From positions 390,577-454,576 of the forward strand of contig CAZRCZ010000001.1 of NCBI GenBank assembly GCA_964598765.1: 64,000 nt of DNA. The letters run 5' to 3'. A program made the position numbers and the translations under genes. Below the pieces are notes generated by a model, which saw only the letters and a program-made list of their open reading frames with translations, did no database searches and was not told where the DNA came from. The DNA comes from CAZRCZ01 sp964598765. GTDB taxonomy: Bacteria > Sumerlaeota > Sumerlaeia > MVZB01 > JAJFLK01. This document shows, in pieces, positions 47,801-56,220 of the stretch. Positions within the stretch are counted from its first letter, which is position 1, and each line of letters begins with the position of its first letter.

Positions 47801-48466
47801 AGTGACGGCAGGGAGGTTCTCCGCGTCGCGCGCGAGATCAAACCGGTGGTCATCACGCTGGACGTGATTATGCCCCACATGGACGGCTGGGCTGTGCTCG
47901 CCGCGCTAAAAAATGACGCCGAACTTTCGGAGATTCCCGTAATCATGCTGACGATGGTGGATAACAAATCCATGGGTTATGCGCTCGGCGTTTCAGATTA
48001 CCTCACCAAACCGATTGACCGCTCCGCCCTTCTGCGGGTCCTCAACCGCTACGCGCATCCTCCGTGCAAGGTGCTCGTGGTCGAAGATGATGATCCGACG
48101 CGCACGATGATCGTTCGGATGCTCGAATCGGGGGGATGGGAGGTTCGGCAGGCTGAAAATGGTCTGGAGGCGCTCAAACGGGTCGGTGAATCCATGCCTG
48201 ACGTCATCCTTCTGGACCTGATGATGCCCGTGATGGACGGATTCACCTTCATGCGCGAATTCCGCAAATTGGAGGGAGGCCCCGAAGTCCCGATCATCGT
48301 CGTCACCGCCCGCGACCTAAGCTCGGACGACCGCGAACAATTAAACGGCCACGTCGAACGCGTGCTTCAGAAGGGAGCCTATTCGCAGGAAAATCTTCTC
48401 AAGGAAGTTCGGGAACTGGTGATGAAATGCGCCGTCCGAGAGGTCGGCCAGCCGGAGGAGGACTGA
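44852..48466 (+). CDS. membrane-bound PAS hybrid histidine kinase with two receiver domains
   Basis: A 1204-residue sensor kinase. A first membrane helix (about 30-52) and second (about 343-365) enclose a 290-residue periplasmic sensor; then HAMP (about 366-420), two PAS domains (about 430-550 and 560-690), DHp with the phospho-His708 in ISHELRTPLN, the ATPase domain with NLLSNACKF and GGTGLGLAISKKL, and two receivers with Asp1004 (TLDVIMPHMDG) and Asp1122 (LLDLMMPVMDG). It should autophosphorylate and pass phosphate through its own receivers to other proteins. No output domain is attached, so the target must be elsewhere, possibly the neighbouring operon. Codon use between 45525 and 47085 differs sharply from the rest of the gene. 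Confidence 0.93.
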   Translation: MSANPNPGPLPAQSGGPLRPAVAIMNRLRYPNKFALISLFFMLPLGLALYFFVSEINSKIEFGAKEFRGDIYLRPLRQLMESVPNAKRRARDFLGGEVLQRPDLITLHQEIDGQFEAVRKVDRQLGNEMETAGRMDALDENWSYLKEKAVHVDAETSAKLYDKMIEEVRSLISLVGDTSNLILDPDLDSYYMMDVVLLRLPDSEEQLAQFQYRVQEILKDQTITPEERAEVITMSGLIRSNLDGMRHSVETAMKNNPADTLRPTLQSPFEEYASSITQLFNQVDRQIVQPQSPTLTLPDFNSLTQRALDQNFRFWDRSVLQLDDLLNRRVAAFKTRRLQVIAFTVVLLMLVTYLFVGFYSSVMRTVSLLDQASRRMVQGQMEGSVRIETRDEMASVVNSFNNVAHRLRSEWAQAQDESERAHAAEKKARESELKYRTIFESVSEGIFQTTLDGRYLSANPALAHIYGYDSPEELIASLQDIGKSLYADHTRRNEFIRIISATGSVNGFVSQVRRKDAKIIWIRENAQTLRDDSGAVIGFQGTVEDISDRQAAEQTLRQSEQRTAAILDNALDAVVTLDQNGLIIGWNSQAEAIYGYPKSSALGQKFSSLVIPADLRQPHDHALDLYLQHGSGPLFNKRIEVLSLRNDASSFPSEVSIVPTSVNNNTTFTEFVRDISDRKSNEAKLLNAKLAADSANLAKSNFLATISHELRTPLNAILGYSELLAEQSLDLNLPDLSADLDKIHSAGSLLLNLINDILDLSKIEAGKMDLFLENFSISQMLNDIASIIHPLAEKKSNRLIINCPSDIGSMRSDLTRTRQAVFNLLSNACKFTDHGTVTLDVERENDRGRDWISLKVTDTGIGMTPEQMGNLFQAFSQAEASTTRRFGGTGLGLAISKKLCNLMGGDITVHSEIGKGSAFTIRLPATVEQLAEAPSFKPLRSTEAPQPPADTGANTVLVVDDDPVVHELLRHYLVREGFHVVSISDGREVLRVAREIKPVVITLDVIMPHMDGWAVLAALKNDAELSEIPVIMLTMVDNKSMGYALGVSDYLTKPIDRSALLRVLNRYAHPPCKVLVVEDDDPTRTMIVRMLESGGWEVRQAENGLEALKRVGESMPDVILLDLMMPVMDGFTFMREFRKLEGGPEVPIIVVTARDLSSDDREQLNGHVERVLQKGAYSQENLLKEVRELVMKCAVREVGQPEED

Positions 48467-48512
48467 AAGATGACGGCTAGGGTGTGTCCCAACGCTGGTT
48501 TTGGGTGGATTG

Positions 48513-48595
48513 AAGGTGGGAGGCGCGGTCCCCGCGGCGATGGTATCATCGTCATTCTTGCCGGATGTCGCGGCGCGGAGCGCCCCTCCCACCTT
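48513..48595. repeat. GTGGGAGGCG-family inverted repeat
   Basis: The outer arms aaggtgggaggcgc (48513-48526) and gcgcccctcccacctt (48580-48595) pair with a two-base bulge. The same motif recurs at 57836-57890. It lies in the 343-base gene-free stretch 48467-48809. Confidence 0.7.
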
Positions 48596-48690
48596 GACTC
48601 TACGAACCGTCGCGCCATCCCTCGCTCAAGGACCCTTCTCGGTTTCCTCCAGCCCGCAGAGAAGTTGATCGGAAAACTCATGGGGAATGA

Positions 48691-48752
48691 GGACGCCAAC
48701 GGCGTCCCGCCTCCCAGCCCAAGGTTGCCGAGCGAAGCGAGGCTACCTTGGG
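48691..48752. repeat. two adjacent hairpins in gene-free stretch
   Basis: GGACGCC/GGCGTCC (48691-48707, loop aac) is followed by CCCAAGGTTGCC/GGCTACCTTGGG (48718-48752, 11 of 12 pairs). Together with 48513-48595 these account for most of the space between the two kinase genes. Confidence 0.65.
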
Positions 48753-48809
48753 TCAATGCGCGAACCAATCCAACCTCGAAGAGGTTGCGGAAATTCCCGG
48801 CAACGTGAA

Positions 48810-50423
48810 ATGCGCGTAGAAAGCCCGACCGATCCCGATCCCCATTCCGGCGAAAAGCAACGCGCCGATCTGCAGGCGTTTTCCAAACTCCCGCCGTGGC
48901 TCCGGCGTTCATGGTTTTGGATCATGGTCTTGGCCTTTCTCGGCGGGGTCGGAATCATTCAATGGGAATTTTCGTCCCTTTCCGACAAGCTCATGCGCTC
49001 CAAGACCCTCTATGACGCATCGCTTTATTCCGACGCTCTCAGCGAATTTCGCAGACTCTACAGCTCGGAAGTGGTCGAAACCGTCCGCCAATATGGGATT
49101 GAGGTCACGCACGACTACAAGAATCGCCCCCAATCCATTCCCCTTCCCGCAACCCTCAGTCTTCTCCTAGGCCAGAGAATCGGCGACCACAAAACCGGCG
49201 CGGCGGCGCGCCTCTATAGCCCCTATCCGTTTCCGTGGCGGCAAAAAGAAGGTGGATTGCGCGACGATTTTGAAGAAGTCGCATGGGAGAGCCTCAATCG
49301 CAATTCAGGGGAAGCTTTTTACAGGTTTGAGCCGGTGAACGGCCGAATGACCCTTCGTTACGCGGTCGCCGACGTGATGCAACAGAGTTGCGTGAATTGC
49401 CATAATTTCCGCGCGGACAGCCCCAAACGCGACTGGAAGGTTGGCGACGTCCGTGGGATCTTGGAAGTGGACCTGCCCATGAACCGCGTCGAAACCGACA
49501 CGCGCGCCGGACTTAGGAGAACCCTGCTTCTTATGCTCGGGTTGACGGCGGTCGGAGTTCTTGTCATTGGCGTCGTCATCCGTCGGCTTCAAAAAACAGG
49601 AGAAGAATTAAGGACTCACGTCGTCAAGTTGGAGGAGAGCCAAACTCAGATACTGAAGGCCAATGATGATATTCGCGCCGCCCGCGATGAAGCAGTGACG
49701 GCCAATCAAGTGCGAGGTCAATTTCTGGCCAACATGAGTCATGAATTGCGAACGCCGCTCAATGCCATCATCGGATATAGTGAAATCCTCCGCGACGAAG
49801 CGGTCGCGTCGGGTTCCGAATTGTCGCGCGACGCGGAAAAAATTGGAGGCTCCGCCCGTCACCTCTTGGGATTGATTGACGACATCCTCGAATTGACCCG
49901 ATTCGAAACGGGCCGCATGGAAATGCGGATTGCGGAGATTGATCTGGCCTCATTTGCCCATGAGGTCGGCGAGGAATTTAGAGCCACCGCCGAGATTAAC
50001 GGCAATCGCCTCACGATCCAAGCCCCGCCCGACGCCGGAAGAATGTGGACCGATTCCCGTTTGGTGAAACGTTGCCTCGCCAATCTTCTCAGCAACGCGG
50101 GCAAGTTTACCCAAGGGGGTCAAATTACACTCCAAGTGGGGCGCAATCCCGGAGCGCAGGGCGCGCCCGTTGAGTTTCTTATCAGCGACACCGGCATCGG
50201 CATGGATCCGGCGCAAGCCGACCTTCTTTTCGAACCCTTCGCCCAAGCCGATCCCTCCTCCACTCGCCGCCACGACGGCGCAGGCCTCGGCCTCGCCGTC
50301 ACCGCAAAACTCACCCAACTCCTCAACGGCTCCTTCTCCCTCCGATCCCGCCCCGGATCCGGAACCACCGTCACCCTCCGCTTCCCCGTTCGCATCCCTC
50401 AAAACCGAGCCGCCGCCGCCTGA
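48810..50423 (+). CDS. membrane histidine kinase with periplasmic c-heme DUF3365 sensor
   Basis: A 537-residue kinase. One membrane helix (about 27-46) precedes a periplasmic domain of the DUF3365/Tll0287 type with a covalent heme motif CVNCH at 194-198; a second helix (about 230-250) leads to DHp with phospho-His311 (MSHELRTPLN) and an ATPase domain ending GAGLGLAVTAKL. The heme sensor suggests response to redox state or a small gas. It lacks a receiver. The stop lies ten bases before the REC-GGDEF gene, so signal could pass directly to cyclic-di-GMP synthesis. ATG at 48810 chosen because sequence before it is repeat-derived. The last 200 bases switch to C-ending codons. Confidence 0.92.
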   Translation: MRVESPTDPDPHSGEKQRADLQAFSKLPPWLRRSWFWIMVLAFLGGVGIIQWEFSSLSDKLMRSKTLYDASLYSDALSEFRRLYSSEVVETVRQYGIEVTHDYKNRPQSIPLPATLSLLLGQRIGDHKTGAAARLYSPYPFPWRQKEGGLRDDFEEVAWESLNRNSGEAFYRFEPVNGRMTLRYAVADVMQQSCVNCHNFRADSPKRDWKVGDVRGILEVDLPMNRVETDTRAGLRRTLLLMLGLTAVGVLVIGVVIRRLQKTGEELRTHVVKLEESQTQILKANDDIRAARDEAVTANQVRGQFLANMSHELRTPLNAIIGYSEILRDEAVASGSELSRDAEKIGGSARHLLGLIDDILELTRFETGRMEMRIAEIDLASFAHEVGEEFRATAEINGNRLTIQAPPDAGRMWTDSRLVKRCLANLLSNAGKFTQGGQITLQVGRNPGAQGAPVEFLISDTGIGMDPAQADLLFEPFAQADPSSTRRHDGAGLGLAVTAKLTQLLNGSFSLRSRPGSGTTVTLRFPVRIPQNRAAAA

Positions 50424-50433
50424 CACCGCCACC

Positions 50434-51399
50434 ATGCCCCACTCCAAACCCTACCACCTCCTCATCGTCGACGACGAACACGCAAACCTCGATCTCCTCG
50501 CACGCCGACTCCGCATCAAAGGCTTCACCATCTCCACCGCCGATTCCGCAGACAACGCCAAAAACACCATCGCTCTCTCCATGCCCGACCTCATCCTCCT
50601 CGACGTCCTCATGCCCGCAACCTCCGGCCTCGAATTCCTCCACCACCTCCGCGCCAACCCCCAAACCCAAACCACCCCCATCATCATGGTCTCCGCACTC
50701 GACAACACCGACGACATCGTCCAAGCCATCCAGTCCGGAGCCAACGACTACGTCACAAAACCCATCAACCTCCCCGTCCTCCTCGCACGCATCGAAACCC
50801 AACTCCGCTTCGCCGGCCTCATCCAACAACTCGAAACCCAAATGCGCATCCTCTCCAACCTCGCCGCCTTCGACCAACTCACCGAAACCTACAACCGCCG
50901 CTCCATGGACGACGCCCTCCAAGGCGCCGTCGAACGCTCCATCCGCTACGGCCACGACCTCTCCCTCCTCATCGTCGACCTCGACCTCTTCAAGCAAATC
51001 AACGACACCCACGGCCACCAAGCCGGCGACCTCGTCCTCCAAGAACTCGCCCGCAGAATCAAATCCGAACTCCGCGCCACCGACATCCTCTGCCGATTCG
51101 GCGGCGACGAGTTCGTCTGCATCCTCATCGAAACCAACCTCACCGCCGCCGCCGCAACCGCCAATCGCCTCTGCAACGCCATCGCCGGCCAACCCTTCCA
51201 AATCCCCCAAGGCCCCCTCAACCTCGGCATCAGCGTCGGCGTCACCTCCGCCGAGGGCAAATCCAGTCTCAACGCCCAACGCCTCCTCGCCGAAGCCGAC
51301 CAAGCCCTCTATCAAGCCAAACGCGCCGGACGCAACCGCATGGCCGTCTTCGACGACCCGGCCCAACTCTCCCAACCTCTCGCCGATACCCAACCCTGA
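50434..51399 (+). CDS. response-regulator diguanylate cyclase (REC-GGDEF)
   Basis: A 321-residue protein. The receiver (about 8-125) has Asp13/Asp14, phospho-acceptor Asp57 in LILLDVLMP and a C-terminal TKPI Lys. The GGDEF domain (about 150-305) has an intact GGDEF at 223-227 and an inhibitory-site RxxD (RATD, 214-217) exactly five residues before it, so it should make cyclic-di-GMP and be product-inhibited. It lies in the same transcription unit as the heme kinase and two further phosphorelay genes. Its codon use is strikingly C-ending (ctc, atc, gcc, ttc), unlike the genes on either side. Confidence 0.95.
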   Translation: MPHSKPYHLLIVDDEHANLDLLARRLRIKGFTISTADSADNAKNTIALSMPDLILLDVLMPATSGLEFLHHLRANPQTQTTPIIMVSALDNTDDIVQAIQSGANDYVTKPINLPVLLARIETQLRFAGLIQQLETQMRILSNLAAFDQLTETYNRRSMDDALQGAVERSIRYGHDLSLLIVDLDLFKQINDTHGHQAGDLVLQELARRIKSELRATDILCRFGGDEFVCILIETNLTAAAATANRLCNAIAGQPFQIPQGPLNLGISVGVTSAEGKSSLNAQRLLAEADQALYQAKRAGRNRMAVFDDPAQLSQPLADTQP

Positions 51400-51426
51400 A
51401 CTTCAACCCAAACAAGGATTTTCCCC

Positions 51427-51807
51427 ATGCCCAAACTCCTCCTCGTCGAAGACAACGAAATGAACCGCGACATGCTTTCCCGCCGTCTTATCCGCAAGGG
51501 GTTTGAAGTCGTGATGGCGACCGACGGCCAGCAGGGCATTGACATGGCAAAGAGCGTAAAGCCCGATCTTATTTTGATGGATATGTCGCTTCCGGTCAAA
51601 GACGGCTGGACGAGCACACGGGAGATCAAGGCGGACAATGAAACTTCCGGCATTCCGATCATCGCGCTGACGGCCCACGCCATGATGGGAGAGCGCGAGA
51701 AGGCGCTGGAGGCCGGATGCGATGACTTCGACACCAAGCCTGTCGAACTCGCCCGACTCTTGGAAAAGATTGGAAAATTGATCTCCAAACCCGGGACGAC
51801 GGCATGA
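51427..51807 (+). CDS. single-domain response regulator
   Basis: A 126-residue CheY/DivK-like receiver with Glu8-Asp9, phospho-Asp52 in LILMDMSLP, Thr in ALTAHAM and Lys in TKPVE. No output domain. It starts 27 bases after the GGDEF gene with AAGGA upstream and overlaps the next kinase by four bases (ATGA), so it probably shuttles phosphate between these kinases and a distant target. Confidence 0.95.
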   Translation: MPKLLLVEDNEMNRDMLSRRLIRKGFEVVMATDGQQGIDMAKSVKPDLILMDMSLPVKDGWTSTREIKADNETSGIPIIALTAHAMMGEREKALEAGCDDFDTKPVELARLLEKIGKLISKPGTTA

Positions 51808-53222
51808 GCGAGAATCCTCAACTCATTAGGGTTCGCCCCAAAATCCGCCATGATCTGCGGACGTGCCTCAATCAGATTCTCGGATACGCCGAACTTCTTG
51901 AGGAAGAATCGGACGATCAAGCGCCGGCGAGTCTGACCGACGATGTGGGAAAGATTCATCAGGCGGCTCGGCGGATGCAAATCCTGCTCGACGACCTGTT
52001 CGCCATGCGTCCCGCGACGGACGCCGCCGATTCCGAAGCAAAAGGTCAGACAACACCGGCCGAAACCTCGGACAATTTGGACGCCTACTACGCCTCCGCC
52101 CTTGAGTCCGCAACGGTCATGGCGCGGATGAAGGGACCGGAGCGACTTGCGGCGCTCCGAGGAGCCGGCGAGCATATTCTTATCGTTGACGACAGCGAGG
52201 CTAATCGTGAAATCCTGTCCCGTCGTCTTGAGGAGCAGAACTACAAAACGGAGCAAGCCTTCGATGGAGCATCTGCGCTCGCGGCCTTGCGCGAACAACC
52301 CTTCGATTTGATCCTGCTGGATATTATGATGCCCGGGATGGACGGAATCGCCGCGTTACGCTCCATCCGCGAGCAGAGCAGTCTGGCCGAACTTCCCGTC
52401 ATCATGGCGACGGCGCTGGACGACAGCGCCAACGTCGCCGACTCCCTCTGTCTTGGAGCCAACGATTACGTGACCAAGCCGCTCGATTTCCCAGTCGTCC
52501 TCGCGCGCGTGAAAACCCATTTGACCATCCGGAAACTGGCGCAGACCAAGGACGAATTCTTGCGGATTGCGAGCCATGATTTGAAAAGTCCGCTTCATGC
52601 GATCAATTTGGCCGCGCACGCGCTCGCCGTCCGCGATCCGGCATTGGCTTCCTTTGTTTCGATGCTTCGCGATCGCGTCGCGCAGATGAAAAAAATCGTC
52701 GAGGATTTTCTGGATTTTCAGGCAATGGAAGATGGCCGAATTCAACTGAACCTCGCCGACGCGGATCTGAACGTAGTCGCAAGGCAAACCGTTCAAGAGC
52801 AAACCGAATACGCGGCGGGAAAGGGAATCTCGCTTTCCGCCGATCTTGATCCAAATCTCCCGATGGTTCACGCGGATGTCGCCCGCTTGGAGCAAGTGGC
52901 CGCCAATTTGATTGGAAACGCGATCAAATTCTGTCCCAAGGGCGCTCAAGTGAAGGTCCGCGCGAGACGCGCCGAGGGAGGCGTGTCTTTTGAGGTCGAG
53001 GACAACGGTCCCGGACTGCGTCCGGAGGATTTGCCAAAGCTGTTCGCCAAATATGCCCGGTTGAGCAACAAGCCGACGGGTTCGGAAAAAAGCTCGGGTC
53101 TTGGCCTTGCCATTTGCAAGCAGATCATTGATCTTCACGGCGGAAAGATTCGGGGATCCCAAAATGACGGACCCGGATCCACCTTCAGTTTTTGGCTCCC
53201 CGTCGGAAGCGAACCTCGATGA
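51804..53222 (+). CDS. soluble hybrid histidine kinase with DHp-REC-DHp-CA order
   Basis: A 472-residue cytoplasmic kinase. The first 70 residues look like an extra DHp helix pair with His16 in RHDLRTCLNQILGY but no ATPase domain of their own. A receiver follows (about 128-245, Asp173 in LILLDIMMP), then a second DHp with His258 (ASHDLKSPLH) and an ATPase domain with NLIGNAIKF and GLGLAICKQI. The N-terminal module may act as a phosphotransfer or dimerisation element. No membrane helix is present, so its input probably comes from other proteins of the operon. It is the last gene of the unit. Confidence 0.92.
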   Translation: MSENPQLIRVRPKIRHDLRTCLNQILGYAELLEEESDDQAPASLTDDVGKIHQAARRMQILLDDLFAMRPATDAADSEAKGQTTPAETSDNLDAYYASALESATVMARMKGPERLAALRGAGEHILIVDDSEANREILSRRLEEQNYKTEQAFDGASALAALREQPFDLILLDIMMPGMDGIAALRSIREQSSLAELPVIMATALDDSANVADSLCLGANDYVTKPLDFPVVLARVKTHLTIRKLAQTKDEFLRIASHDLKSPLHAINLAAHALAVRDPALASFVSMLRDRVAQMKKIVEDFLDFQAMEDGRIQLNLADADLNVVARQTVQEQTEYAAGKGISLSADLDPNLPMVHADVARLEQVAANLIGNAIKFCPKGAQVKVRARRAEGGVSFEVEDNGPGLRPEDLPKLFAKYARLSNKPTGSEKSSGLGLAICKQIIDLHGGKIRGSQNDGPGSTFSFWLPVGSEPR

Positions 53223-53245
53223 ATGCTGACTTCAATCTAAGGGCG

Positions 53246-53260
53246 CGGGCGGTTCGCCCG
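53246..53260. terminator. short hairpin between convergent genes
   Basis: CGGGCG-gtt-CGCCCG forms a 6-bp stem in the 56-base gap between the convergent kinase and activator genes. There is no T-run on either side, so it is at best a weak bidirectional terminator. Confidence 0.35.
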
Positions 53261-53278
53261 TGAATGTTTGCGGAGGCG

Positions 53279-54790
53279 CTATTCGGAAGTTTGCTTGGGA
53301 AAAATCTTTCGCGCGCGATATTCGAGCGTCTTGCGGTTCATACCCAACAGTTTGGCGGCTTTGGCGAAATTCCACCGTCCGGTTCCCGCGTAGGCCGTCT
53401 CCTTGAGCGCGATCAAAATCTTCTCCCGCTCTCCTCCATGCGACGGCGTTTGATTCGCGGGGATTTCTTCCTGTCGGACGCTCCCGGTTCTCAACCCGGA
53501 AGACTCCCCCCGAATTGCCGCGGGCAAATCCTGAGCGCGAATCCATGTTCCTTCGGTCATCGTCGCGGCCTCTTCGACCGCATGGCGCAATTCCCGGACG
53601 TTGCCCGGCCAATCGTGGGACATCAACGCCGCGGTTGTCTCCGGCAGAAACCCCTCGATTTCAAGTTCTCGCTCCTGATTGACCTTGTGCAGGAAAAATT
53701 CCGCCAACGATGAGATATCCGATCCGCGTTCGCGGAGCGGCGGGAGATGCAACTCAACACCCCGCAGGCGATAGAAGAGATCGGCGCGAAACTGCTCGGC
53801 GCGGATCATTTTCTCCAGCGGACGATTGGTCGCCGCGACGAGCCGGATGTTGATTTTTCGAACGCGGTTGCTTCCGACGGGCGTGATTTCTCCCGCGTCC
53901 AACGCGCGCAAGAGTTTCGCTTGGCATGACTTGCTCATGTCGCCGATTTCGTCCAGAAACACCGTTCCGCCGTTGGCTTCCTCCAGCCGTCCTGCGCGGT
54001 CGGCGTGCGCGCCGGTGAAGGCGCCGCGAACGTGGCCGAACAGTTCGCTCTCCAGAAGCGTCTCGGAGAGCGCGGCGCAGTTGATTGCCGCGAAGGGGCG
54101 TCCTCGGCGCGCGCTGGAATCATGAATCCGCCGCGCGACCAATTCCTTTCCCGTTCCGGTCTCGCCGAGAATGAGAACGGGCAGGTCCGTAGGCGCGGCG
54201 CGAAGAATCAGGCGAAGAACCCTCTCCATGGCCGCGCACGATCCGACGAGGATCGGTTGTCCCTCCGCCGGAGCGAATGTCTTGCGCGTCTTGGCGGGAG
54301 CGTCTTCCCTTTCGGAAAAGCGACGCGACGCATAGAGCGCGGCGGCGGCGCGAGCCAGAAGTTTGTCGCCGTCGTCAAACTCTCCGGATCGTTTGTTCAT
54401 GATTTCGATGACGCCCGCGACTCTGCCCTGATGAATCACCGGAACGGCCAACAGCGAACGGACCGGCTTCCCTTCCATGATCTCCACCTTGGGCGTGGAT
54501 GGGGACGCGGGAGATGCGTCGAAGAGCGTCACGATCTTTCCCGATTGCGCCGCCGAACCGCAGACTCCCTCCCCTAATCGAAACCGGAATCGGTCGAATG
54601 CCTCGGCGGGTATGTCGAGCGAGTGGCGGAATTTCAAGGTTCCGGTCGCGCCCTCCATATCGAGGATCGAAGCGAGTTCGGCGTCGAACGCCCGCGCCAA
54701 GAGTGCGCAGAATTCGCGATCGAAGGACCGCGCATTGATTTTTTCCTCGAACAATTCCAAAAGCGGGGCGAAGGATTTGTCTTGAATCAT
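53279..54790 (-). CDS. GAF-domain sigma-54-dependent transcriptional activator
   Basis: A 503-residue enhancer-binding protein. A GAF sensor domain (about 20-160) precedes an AAA+ sigma-54 interaction domain with Walker A GETGTGKE, the sigma-54 contact loop GAFTGA at 256-261 and GGTVFLDEIGDMS, and a C-terminal Fis-type helix-turn-helix (about 470-500, NFAKAAKLLGMNRKTLEYRA). It has no receiver, so it is set by a small ligand bound to GAF rather than by phosphorylation. Target promoters are unknown; a sigma-54-like site lies before clpB in this window. It converges on the phosphorelay operon. Confidence 0.94.
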   Translation of the reverse strand: MIQDKSFAPLLELFEEKINARSFDREFCALLARAFDAELASILDMEGATGTLKFRHSLDIPAEAFDRFRFRLGEGVCGSAAQSGKIVTLFDASPASPSTPKVEIMEGKPVRSLLAVPVIHQGRVAGVIEIMNKRSGEFDDGDKLLARAAAALYASRRFSEREDAPAKTRKTFAPAEGQPILVGSCAAMERVLRLILRAAPTDLPVLILGETGTGKELVARRIHDSSARRGRPFAAINCAALSETLLESELFGHVRGAFTGAHADRAGRLEEANGGTVFLDEIGDMSKSCQAKLLRALDAGEITPVGSNRVRKINIRLVAATNRPLEKMIRAEQFRADLFYRLRGVELHLPPLRERGSDISSLAEFFLHKVNQERELEIEGFLPETTAALMSHDWPGNVRELRHAVEEAATMTEGTWIRAQDLPAAIRGESSGLRTGSVRQEEIPANQTPSHGGEREKILIALKETAYAGTGRWNFAKAAKLLGMNRKTLEYRARKIFPKQTSE

Positions 54791-54903
54791 CGGTTGATTG
54801 AAAACCTTGTCGTCATCGTCGGCTCATTCTGCGAAAGCCTTGTCCCTTTGTCCAGCGCGAGCGTTGCTCCGCAATTCATGACCCAAGAAGTTCCGATGCG
54901 AAT

Positions 54904-54935
54904 TCTTTCTCTGCGGTCTCTGCGACTCTGCGCGA
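54904..54935. repeat. single CACAGAG-family arm
   Basis: ctctgcg/ctctgcgac units like those at 1-45. The surrounding gap 54791-55044 shows no gene. Confidence 0.45.
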
Positions 54936-55044
54936 GATTTTTCGCATTCATTCTACGCATCGCCAACCTTGCAAATCCCTCCAGATTGCGCTAAACACAA
55001 AGTTCCAATTCAGAAGGATGAGTCCCAGACATTGGAGGAATCGC

Positions 55045-56217
55045 ATGGACCTCAAGTATTCTCCCGAAGACGAACAATTCCGCCTCATGGTGAGGGAGTG
55101 GATTGACAAAAATCTTCCGGCGGAATTTCGGACCGACGCCGATTCGGGCGTCCTGACCTCGCGCAAATCGCGCATGGGTTGGTATTCCAAGCTGGTCGAG
55201 AAAGGCTGGCTCTGCGCCTCGTGGCCGAAGAAATTTGGCGGTCCCGGATGGACCCTTTCGCAACAGGTCATTTTCTCCGAGGAAACCAGCGCGGCGGGCG
55301 CGCCCGGACCCGACATGGGGGTCTATATGCTCGGCCCGCTAGTGATTGAATTTGGGACCGATGAACAACGGAAGCGATTTCTTCCGCCGATCACCCGCGC
55401 CGAGGAATCATGGTGTCAGGGGTATTCGGAGCCGAACGCCGGATCGGATTTGGCCAATCTCGCGCTTAAAGCCGCGCGCGACGGCGACGACTATGTCCTC
55501 AACGGACAAAAAATCTGGACCAGCGGCGCGAACGAGGCCGACTGGATCTTCATTCTAGTCCGAACCGACGCCGGAGCGAAAAACAAGCAATCGGGCATTT
55601 CGTTTCTCGTCGCGCCGATGACCAGCCCGGGCATCCGCATCCAGCCGATCCGCCAGATCACCGATGAATCGCACTTCTACGAAACCTTTTTCACCGACGT
55701 TCGCGTTCCCGCCGCCAATCGCATCGGCAACGAGAACGAAGGGTGGACGCTCGCCAAGCGGTTGCTCGCGCATGAGCGGGTTGGCTTGGGGGGCGCGCAA
55801 ATGTTCCGCAAGTCGTTGCTCCGCGTCCGGCGTCTGGCCGAAGTGACCAAACTCAACGGCGGCGCGGCGATCAAGGACTCTTCGGTCCGGAGGAAACTGG
55901 CCCAGCTTTTCATGGAGCTTGACGCACTCAGTGCGACCGGCTCGCGCGGCCTGACGCAACTGCTCCACGGCCAGATGCCCGGTCCCGAATCGAGCATCAT
56001 GAAGCTCTACGGAAGCGAACTCTACCAGCGGATTTGCGATCTCGCGCTGGAGATTCAGGGACCGGTCGGACAATTGTGGGACGATGAAAATTTCCGCCAA
56101 CTCGAGTTGGGTTGGCCGAAAACCGCCGCCGGAAGCCGGGCCTACAGCATCTTCAGCGGAACGTCGGAAATTCAGAAAAATATTATTTCGGAGCGCGTGC
56201 TGGGTATGCCGCGTTGA
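55045..56217 (+). CDS. acyl-CoA dehydrogenase, large-subunit-like
   Basis: A 390-residue FAD-dependent acyl-CoA dehydrogenase. Seen: GGPGWTLSQQVIFSEE, the FAD/substrate segment WCQGYSEPNAGSDL, GQKIWTSGANEADW, and the C-terminal IFSGTSEIQKNIISERVLGM. It oxidises an acyl-CoA to the 2,3-enoyl form, passing electrons to ETF. The ATG at 55045 has GGAGGAA upstream. It resembles the larger member of paired dehydrogenases such as the pimeloyl-CoA type, and a second, shorter dehydrogenase follows after 193 bases, suggesting a heteromer. Confidence 0.93.
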   Translation: MDLKYSPEDEQFRLMVREWIDKNLPAEFRTDADSGVLTSRKSRMGWYSKLVEKGWLCASWPKKFGGPGWTLSQQVIFSEETSAAGAPGPDMGVYMLGPLVIEFGTDEQRKRFLPPITRAEESWCQGYSEPNAGSDLANLALKAARDGDDYVLNGQKIWTSGANEADWIFILVRTDAGAKNKQSGISFLVAPMTSPGIRIQPIRQITDESHFYETFFTDVRVPAANRIGNENEGWTLAKRLLAHERVGLGGAQMFRKSLLRVRRLAEVTKLNGGAAIKDSSVRRKLAQLFMELDALSATGSRGLTQLLHGQMPGPESSIMKLYGSELYQRICDLALEIQGPVGQLWDDENFRQLELGWPKTAAGSRAYSIFSGTSEIQKNIISERVLGMPR

Positions 56218-56220
56218 TGA

